A stretch of DNA of 18,317 bases from an uncultured Clostridia bacterium (GTDB lineage: Bacteria > Bacillota > Clostridia > Peptostreptococcales > Anaerovoracaceae): NCBI GenBank assembly GCA_934255545.1, contig CAKQOE010000044.1, positions 1 to 18,317 of the forward strand, read 5' to 3'. Both the position numbers and the translations under genes were made by a program. This document shows, piece after piece, positions 13,562-18,317 of the stretch. The notes beneath the pieces are model-generated. The model searched no databases and was not told the DNA's origin. It saw nothing but the letters and a program-made list of their open reading frames with translations. Each line of letters opens with the position of its first letter. Position 1 is the stretch's first letter.

Positions 13562-15034
13562 ATGGGAAAGTTTTATAATCTGACTCCTAAGGAGATCGTT
13601 GCAGAATTAGACAAATATATAATAGGTCAGGAGAGCGCAAAAAAATCAGTAGCGATAGCGCTCAGAAACAGACACAGAAGGAATCAGCTGTCAGATGAGA
13701 TGCGTGAAGAGGTAACACCTAAAAATATCCTCATGGTGGGCCCTACAGGCTGCGGTAAAACAGAGATCGCAAGACGTCTGGCAAGGATAATGGAAGCGCC
13801 TTTCGTAAAAGTTGAAGCTACAAAGTTTACAGAGGTAGGTTACGTAGGCCGCGATGTTGATTCTATCATCCGAGACCTTGTAGAAGCTTCCGTCAGGCTG
13901 ACAAAGCAGCAGAAAATGGAAGAAAAATATAAAATGGCAGACGAGATAGTAGAAGAAAAGATCGTTGAGGCCATGATGCCTAAGAAAAAGGCTCCAAAGG
14001 CAGCACCGCAGAATAACGCAAACCCGTTCGGCGGAAATCAGAGCGACAATCCATTCGCGTTTTTAGCCAATATACCAGGCATGAGCAATTACATCCAACC
14101 TGTAAATACAAACCAGAATCAGCCGTCACCGGCTGAACAGCCTGCAGAGGAAAGCGGAGACCAGCTTGCTAAGGAACAGATCAGACAGCAGCTTAAGAAC
14201 GGTCTTCTTGAAGACCAGATGATAGACATAGATGTCCTTGATACAAGGTCAAATATGATCGATCTTGGCGGAAACGAAAATATGAGCATAAGCATAGGAA
14301 GTATTTTCGGTGACGCTCTTCCTAAAAAGACAAAAAAGAGAAGAGTCAAGGTCAGTGAAGCAAGAAAGATACTGAGAGACCAGGAAGCTCAGAATCTTCT
14401 CGATATGGATCAGGTAACTTCTGAAGCTGTTGAAAATGCAGAGCAGAACGGTATCGTATTTATAGATGAGATAGATAAGATAGCTGATGATTCAAGCTAC
14501 GGACGCGGTCCAGGCGTATCGCGCGAAGGTGTCCAGCGCGATATACTTCCTATAGTAGAAGGCAGTGTAGTAAATACAAAGTACGGCCCTGTAAAGACAG
14601 ACCACATGCTCTTTATAGGAGCGGGAGCATTCCACGTTTCAAAGCCTACAGACCTTATACCTGAGCTTCAGGGACGTTTCCCGATCAGAGTGGAACTAGA
14701 AAGCCTTACAAAGGAAGATCTCAAAAACATCCTTACCGTTCCTAAGAACGCGCTTATAACACAGCATAAGCTCCTTCTTGAAACAGAAGGCGTTCATGTT
14801 GAGTTTACAGATGATGCAGTTGATGAGATCGCAGAGATCGCATATATTTCAAATGAAACAAATGAAAATATGGGAGCACGCCGACTCCATACTGTAATGG
14901 AAAAGCTTACAGAAGATATTTCATTTGAACTCCCTGATCCTGAACTTACAGAAGTCATTATAGACGGTGCATATGTAAAGGAAAAATTTGCAGATAAGGT
15001 AAATTCAGACGATTTGGACAGATATATATTATAG
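13562..15034 (+). CDS. hslU: ATP-dependent protease ATPase subunit HslU (ClpY)
   Basis: HslU is the AAA+ ring that unfolds substrates for HslV. The 490-residue protein has Walker A GPTGCGKT (60-67), the pore loop GYVG (93-96) in EVGYVGRDVDS, Walker B GIVFIDE (297-303) and the GRFPIRVEL arginine-finger region. Its C-terminus is DLDRYIL, the tail that docks into HslV. It is longer than the usual 440-470 residues. The excess lies in the substrate-binding I domain at about 139-205, which is rich in Asn, Gln, Pro and Ala. The start ATG is 12 nt after hslV, with AGGAGGTG. codY, often next in Bacilli, is absent; a long hairpin follows instead. Confidence 0.97.
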   Translation: MGKFYNLTPKEIVAELDKYIIGQESAKKSVAIALRNRHRRNQLSDEMREEVTPKNILMVGPTGCGKTEIARRLARIMEAPFVKVEATKFTEVGYVGRDVDSIIRDLVEASVRLTKQQKMEEKYKMADEIVEEKIVEAMMPKKKAPKAAPQNNANPFGGNQSDNPFAFLANIPGMSNYIQPVNTNQNQPSPAEQPAEESGDQLAKEQIRQQLKNGLLEDQMIDIDVLDTRSNMIDLGGNENMSISIGSIFGDALPKKTKKRRVKVSEARKILRDQEAQNLLDMDQVTSEAVENAEQNGIVFIDEIDKIADDSSYGRGPGVSREGVQRDILPIVEGSVVNTKYGPVKTDHMLFIGAGAFHVSKPTDLIPELQGRFPIRVELESLTKEDLKNILTVPKNALITQHKLLLETEGVHVEFTDDAVDEIAEIAYISNETNENMGARRLHTVMEKLTEDISFELPDPELTEVIIDGAYVKEKFADKVNSDDLDRYIL

Positions 15035-15070
15035 TGCAGATCTGCTGTAAGTATATACGGTCAAAGTAGC

Positions 15071-15114
15071 ATAATACCCCCGGTTTTCATATTGTATAAA
15101 ATCGGGGGTATTAT
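15071..15114 (+). terminator. Long hairpin after hslU, overlapping the yunB ribosome binding site
   Basis: Bases 15071-15087 pair with 15098-15114 over 17 bp with one G-T wobble and a 10-nt loop; the core is CCCCC with GGGGG. It is the right place for the hslU terminator, but no long T-run follows, only TATTATT. Its right arm contains GGGGGT (15104-15109), 6 nt before the ATG of yunB, so in a transcript reading through, the ribosome binding site would be buried. Confidence 0.7.
15104..15109 (+). promoter_or_regulatory. Ribosome binding site of yunB held inside a hairpin arm
   Basis: GGGGGT pairs with the C-run at 15077-15081 in the hairpin. It is the only purine-rich element suitably spaced from ATG 15116, so it both decides the start and implies structure-dependent translation. 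Confidence 0.55.
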
Positions 15115-15115
15115 T

Positions 15116-15961
15116 ATGTATGGTAAATATGATAATATTAATAACAGGTCAGGAGCCGCACGAGCATGTAAGAAGAAAAAAAGGCGTATTTCGCAGGGCA
15201 TGTTTTATCGGAGAAAAAACAGAGATCGTATCTCATCAAGATCAGGTGGCGTTAATGTCCGGGCATTTTGCGGAGCATGTAAAATTTTTTCAAAAATATG
15301 CACGTTTTTTAAAAAATTCAGAAAACTGTTTATATTTATAGTGATAATAGTACTTTTTTGGCGTACGCTTATGGCTATGGAAAGTGTAATAGGCGTTTCA
15401 CTTGAAAATGCAGCTGAGATAAAAATGCGCGAATACGTTGAAAACGTAGTGATACATTCGGTTTATAAAGTCCTTGAGTCATCTGAAGATGAATACGGAG
15501 ACCGGGAGCACGGCGTGATAACGCCTGTCATGAACAACGATGGAGGAGTTTCCATGGTGACACTGAATACAGATGCAGTAAATCGCATAGGCAGCGAGAT
15601 AGCTATGGAAGTAAACAGCGATATACATGACGGCGTGGCACAGACTATACGGGTAAGCATCGGGACGATGCTACGCAGCAAGCTTCTGTCGCAGGTGACA
15701 CCTGCGGTAAAATTCGATATAATGCCTGTTTCAGTAAGCGAGATCGGTTATAAGACTGAATTTGAGGATGCGGGCATAAACCAGACAAAGTATAAGGTAT
15801 ACATAGTCATAAATACAGAGGCACGAGTGATGGCTCCGTTTATGGCCGAAAATATACATGTTGAAAATACAGTACTGGCAGCCGAAAGCGTAATAGTCGG
15901 AGGCGTTCCTGACACATATGCAAATATCCCAAAAGATAATATTTCAGATTTTGTAAGCTAG
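15116..15961 (+). CDS. yunB: Sporulation protein YunB
   Basis: A 281-residue homologue of YunB, a sigma-E-controlled membrane protein of endospore formers whose precise role is unknown. The N-terminus is very basic (KKKKRRISQGMFYRRK), followed by one membrane helix at about 71-88. A larger domain follows, with VSLENAAEIKMREYVENVV, GTMLRSKLLSQ, GINQTKYKVYIVINTEARVM in two adjoining pieces and AAESVIVGGVPDTY. The GINQ and IVG-VP segments are family hallmarks. The frame also opens at TTG 15092, but that lies in the hairpin loop without a Shine-Dalgarno; ATG 15116 has GGGGGT 6 nt upstream. Its presence suggests the organism sporulates or descends from sporulators. No clear sigma-E promoter was identified. 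Confidence 0.88.
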   Translation: MYGKYDNINNRSGAARACKKKKRRISQGMFYRRKNRDRISSRSGGVNVRAFCGACKIFSKICTFFKKFRKLFIFIVIIVLFWRTLMAMESVIGVSLENAAEIKMREYVENVVIHSVYKVLESSEDEYGDREHGVITPVMNNDGGVSMVTLNTDAVNRIGSEIAMEVNSDIHDGVAQTIRVSIGTMLRSKLLSQVTPAVKFDIMPVSVSEIGYKTEFEDAGINQTKYKVYIVINTEARVMAPFMAENIHVENTVLAAESVIVGGVPDTYANIPKDNISDFVS

Positions 15962-15985
15962 CAGAAATATTTTACAAAAATGTAT

Positions 15986-16001
15986 CACGCGCCGGCGCGT
16001 G
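15986..16001. repeat. 16-bp perfect GC palindrome downstream of yunB
   Basis: CACGCGCCGGCGCGTG is its own reverse complement and stands out in AT-rich surroundings 25 nt past the yunB stop. As RNA it would form a 6-bp stem with a CCGG loop but has no T-run. It may be a weak terminator, a protein-binding site, or a modification site. Confidence 0.5.
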
Positions 16002-16053
16002 CAGCAGAAGAATGTTATTTGAGCATTCGTACATTATTTAACTCGCAGTATAG

Positions 16054-16078
16054 CACTTACAGGCTCGCCTGATCAGTG
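16054..16078 (+). promoter_or_regulatory. Small hairpin upstream of hflX
   Basis: CAGG (16060-16063) pairs with CCTG (16068-16071) around CTCG, and CACT (16054-16057) pairs with AGTG (16075-16078) below an internal loop. It lies in the 176-nt gap before hflX. I see no convincing -35/-10 pair in that gap, only an isolated TATAAA at 16098-16103. Confidence 0.3.
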
Positions 16079-16137
16079 TGGCGCTGCGTTATATTAGTAT
16101 AAATAACAGGATCGATTTTAACGGATAAGGAAATATC

Positions 16138-17439
16138 ATGTTTGAATTTAATGAAAATAACGAAGTTACCGACAAGCATGTTTACAGAGCGATACTTGTC
16201 GGAGTCAGTTTCGGAGAAGATATAACAGCTTCTATGGAAGAACTGGAAGGACTTGCGGAAGCAGCAGACGTAGAAATACTCGGACAGATGCTTCAGGCAA
16301 GGGAAAGACCGGATACAGCGACATATATAGGAAAGGGCAAGGTCGAAGAGCTTGCAGAAATGTGCAGCAATATGGGCGCAAATACTGTCATATTCAATAA
16401 TGAACTGTCAGGCATGCAGCTCAGAAACCTTGAGGGTGCTGTCGGAGTCACAGTGCTTGACAGGACGATACTCATACTCGATATATTTGCGGACAGAGCG
16501 ACATCAAGCGTCGGAAAGCTTCAGGTAGAGTATGCGCAGCTCAGATACAGACTGCCAAGACTTATGGGATTCGGCAGATCGCTGTCGAGAACAGGAGGCG
16601 GCATAGGAACTCGAGGACCGGGCGAGAAAAAGCTTGAAACAGACAGACGTCATATACAATCGCGTATGGATGAGATAAAACGGGAAATAAAAGAAGCGCA
16701 GAGATCGCGTGAGGTACAGCGCAGCAGGCGCGAAAAATCAGAGATCCCGGTCGTATCGCTCGTAGGATACACAAATGCAGGTAAATCAGCAATAATGAAC
16801 GCGCTCCTGCGCGGAAATGACCGCGAGGACAAATCAGTATTTGAAAAGGATATGCTGTTTGCGACGCTTGATGTTTCGCAGCGCAGGATAAAGCTTGACT
16901 CAAATCACGAGTTCATACTGGCTGACACTGTAGGATTTGTCAGCAAACTGCCGCATTCGCTTGTTGAAGCATTCAAAAGTACTCTCGAAGAAGTCACTTA
17001 TTCAGACCTGCTCCTTCATGTAGTCGATGTATCGGCTGACGATCACGAGTTCAATATGAATGTGACGTATTCAGTCCTTAAAGAGATAGGCGCCGGAGAT
17101 ATCCCATGCGTAACAGTATTCAATAAAATAGATAAGCTTGACGATCCGTCCCGGATCCCGTTAGTTGATGGAGAAAGCATTACCATATCTGCAAAATATG
17201 GAGATAATATAGATGTGCTCAAAGAAGTTATAAGAAAAAATATATTTTCAGATCTTCGTCAGGCAAAGCTGCTGATACCTTATGATAAAGGCTCAGTGTC
17301 GTCATATCTTATGGAAAAATGCAATGTAGGACGTGTCGAATATGCAGGGTCCGGCACATATATAGAAGCAGAGCTCGATCCCGCTGATTATAACAGACTG
17401 TCAGAATATTTCGTTGATGATCTTGAAAGCGTAGAATAA
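16138..17439 (+). CDS. hflX: GTPase HflX
   Basis: HflX is a ribosome-associated GTPase that splits stalled or hibernating 70S ribosomes, notably under heat or antibiotic stress. The 433-residue protein has the N-terminal HflX domain with RPDTATYIGKGKVEEL and ELSGMQLRNLE, then a glycine-rich linker GRSLSRTGGGIGTRGPGEKKLETDRR (key GGIGTRGPGE) and a coiled-coil. The G domain has G1 GYTNAGKS (210-217), G3 DTVGF (263-267) and G4 NKID (329-332). FATLDVSQRR contains the switch I threonine. A small C-terminal domain follows. ATG 16138 has AAGGA 7 nt upstream. The yigZ-like gene begins two bases after the stop, so they form one unit. Confidence 0.97.
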   Translation: MFEFNENNEVTDKHVYRAILVGVSFGEDITASMEELEGLAEAADVEILGQMLQARERPDTATYIGKGKVEELAEMCSNMGANTVIFNNELSGMQLRNLEGAVGVTVLDRTILILDIFADRATSSVGKLQVEYAQLRYRLPRLMGFGRSLSRTGGGIGTRGPGEKKLETDRRHIQSRMDEIKREIKEAQRSREVQRSRREKSEIPVVSLVGYTNAGKSAIMNALLRGNDREDKSVFEKDMLFATLDVSQRRIKLDSNHEFILADTVGFVSKLPHSLVEAFKSTLEEVTYSDLLLHVVDVSADDHEFNMNVTYSVLKEIGAGDIPCVTVFNKIDKLDDPSRIPLVDGESITISAKYGDNIDVLKEVIRKNIFSDLRQAKLLIPYDKGSVSSYLMEKCNVGRVEYAGSGTYIEAELDPADYNRLSEYFVDDLESVE

Positions 17440-17440
17440 C

Positions 17441-18076
17441 ATGGTAAATTACAAAACTGTAGCCGAAGAAGCATCTGCCGAGCAGATAATAGAAAAGTCA
17501 AAATTTATAGGATATATAAGATCTGTAGAAAGCAGAGATGAAGCAGAGGCTTTTATAAAAGAAATACGTACGATGCATAAGAACGCTACACATAACGTGC
17601 CTGCATATATAATAGGAGAAAAGTCGCAGCTGCAGTGGGCAAGCGATGACGGTGAGCCTTCAGGCACGTCAGGAGCTCCCATGCTGCATCTTCTTGCAGG
17701 AGAGGGCATAACTAACGTAGTTATAGTGGTAACACGCTATTTCGGCGGTATAAAGCTTGGGACAGGCGGATTAGTACGTGCGTATACAGGTACGGCCAGA
17801 CTTGCGCTCGAAGCAGCAGGTCTCTGCGAGGTGCGTGAATTTGACATGATAAGCTTCGGTATTGATTACAGTTATTATGGAAAAATACAGAATATGGAGC
17901 AGAGCGGGCTCTTCAAAATAACAGATTCAGCGTTTGAAGAAAATATAAAGCTCACGCTGCAGTCTGATCCGGAGTCTACAGAACATATACTGAAGGCATT
18001 GTCAGAAATGACAGGAGGCGCATGCAGCGGCGATAAAATAAAGATAGAAAAAAAGTCGGGAAAAATTAAAATTTAA
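17441..18076 (+). CDS. yigZ: YigZ/IMPACT family protein (UPF0029)
   Basis: A 211-residue protein of the IMPACT/YigZ family. The UPF0029 N-terminal domain shows EKSKFIGYIRSV near the start, then NATHNVPAYIIG, the signature SDDGEPSGTSGAPML and VIVVTRYFGGIKLGTGGLVRAYT. The C-terminal DUF1949 domain (about 137-205) has the ferredoxin-like pattern DYSYYGKIQN. Eukaryotic IMPACT inhibits the eIF2-alpha kinase Gcn2. Bacterial members bind nucleic acid in some cases, but their function is not settled. The link with hflX, a ribosome factor, is consistent with a translation-related role (inference). The gene begins 2 nt after hflX and has no separate promoter; its ribosome binding site lies in the weakly purine-rich end of hflX. 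Confidence 0.95.
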   Translation: MVNYKTVAEEASAEQIIEKSKFIGYIRSVESRDEAEAFIKEIRTMHKNATHNVPAYIIGEKSQLQWASDDGEPSGTSGAPMLHLLAGEGITNVVIVVTRYFGGIKLGTGGLVRAYTGTARLALEAAGLCEVREFDMISFGIDYSYYGKIQNMEQSGLFKITDSAFEENIKLTLQSDPESTEHILKALSEMTGGACSGDKIKIEKKSGKIKI

Positions 18077-18078
18077 TG

Positions 18079-18107
18079 TTGACACAGGCACATGATTGTT
18101 GTAATAT
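18079..18107 (+). promoter_or_regulatory. Upstream sigma-A type promoter before the tRNA
   Basis: TTGACA (18079-18084), 17 nt, TAATAT (18102-18107). It would begin a transcript at about 18114 with a ~130-nt leader before the tRNA. No open reading frame of note and no terminator is seen in that leader. Confidence 0.55.
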
Positions 18108-18194
18108 ATAAAAGCTGACGCACGAAAATGTTGAAAACATAAGCGTTGCTGAAGCGATCAGGTTAAGAACTTGAAAAAATAAATTAAAAAATGC

Positions 18195-18226
18195 TTGACA
18201 ACTTGTTTGAAAAGTGTTAATATAAT
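18195..18226 (+). promoter_or_regulatory. Proximal promoter of tRNA-Thr
   Basis: TTGACA (18195-18200), 17 nt, TAATAT (18218-18223), overlapping a perfect TATAAT at 18221-18226 whose 20-nt spacing is less ideal. Transcription would start about 10 nt before the mature tRNA 5' end. Confidence 0.75.
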
Positions 18227-18240
18227 CAAGTGCTTGATGC

Positions 18241-18315
18241 GCTGGCGTGGCTCAACGGTAGAGCAGCTGATTTGTAATCAGCAGGTTGGGAGTTCGATTC
18301 TCTTCGCCAGCTCCA
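18241..18315 (+). tRNA. tRNA-Thr (anticodon UGU), CCA encoded
   Basis: A full cloverleaf can be folded. The acceptor is GCTGGCG (18241-18247) with CGCCAGC (18305-18311), and the D stem GCTC with GAGC (18250-18253, 18261-18264). The anticodon stem is GCTGA with TCAGC around the loop TTTGTAA, giving anticodon TGT at 18273-18275. The T stem is GGGAG with CTCTT (two G-T pairs) and the loop TTCGATT. The discriminator is T18312, and the CCA end at 18313-18315 is encoded. It reads threonine ACA and, by wobble, other ACN codons. It may be the first of a tRNA cluster continuing beyond the window. Confidence 0.96.
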
Positions 18316-18317
18316 TT

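Noticed and set aside
16562..16903. Minus-strand Cys/Leu/Ala-rich frame of 113 codons
   Set aside because: Antisense to the hflX G domain; it looks like a reverse reading of charged codons.

Overview
The window looks like a housekeeping stretch of chromosome from a spore-forming or spore-lineage Firmicute, most likely a clostridial one. This is inferred from the gene set: an RqcH-type NFACT protein, the yicC-gmk-rpoZ-coaBC block, HslV with a short propeptide followed by HslU, the sporulation protein YunB, strong GGAGG-like ribosome binding sites, and many ATA and AGA/AGG codons. No 16S gene is present, so the exact taxon is not known.

Layout. Bases 2-385 hold the 3' end of a SNF2-family helicase. 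It converges, across a bidirectional hairpin terminator, on a minus-strand pair: rqcH (ribosome rescue) followed by a metallo-beta-lactamase-fold hydrolase. A divergent promoter region at 2873-3022 then opens a plus-strand run: dapF, yicC, gmk, rpoZ, terminator, coaBC. These serve lysine/peptidoglycan precursor synthesis, RNA turnover, GMP phosphorylation, RNA polymerase assembly and coenzyme A synthesis.

Between the coaBC stop and its terminator (7213-7740) lies the most unusual structure of the window. It is nine tandem 51-bp units with exactly constant period, each carrying a 9-bp inverted repeat. The block is bracketed by a perfect 17-bp direct repeat. I read it as a non-coding hairpin array inserted into the coaBC 3' UTR.

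A new promoter then starts the DNA-handling cluster yraN, comM, dprA, topA, hslV, hslU. YraN, ComM and DprA handle or process incoming and recombining DNA, topoisomerase I relaxes supercoils (it has its own promoter inside the end of dprA), and HslVU is an ATP-dependent protease. A long hairpin ends hslU and also holds the ribosome binding site of the next gene, yunB. After it come hflX (ribosome-associated GTPase), a YigZ/IMPACT family gene, two similar sigma-A type promoters, and a complete tRNA-Thr(UGU).

In five genes (rqcH, gmk, yraN, comM, yunB) the longest reading frame overshoots, and a Shine-Dalgarno sequence points to an internal ATG. Those starts are used here. No insertion sequence, prophage or CRISPR array is visible.
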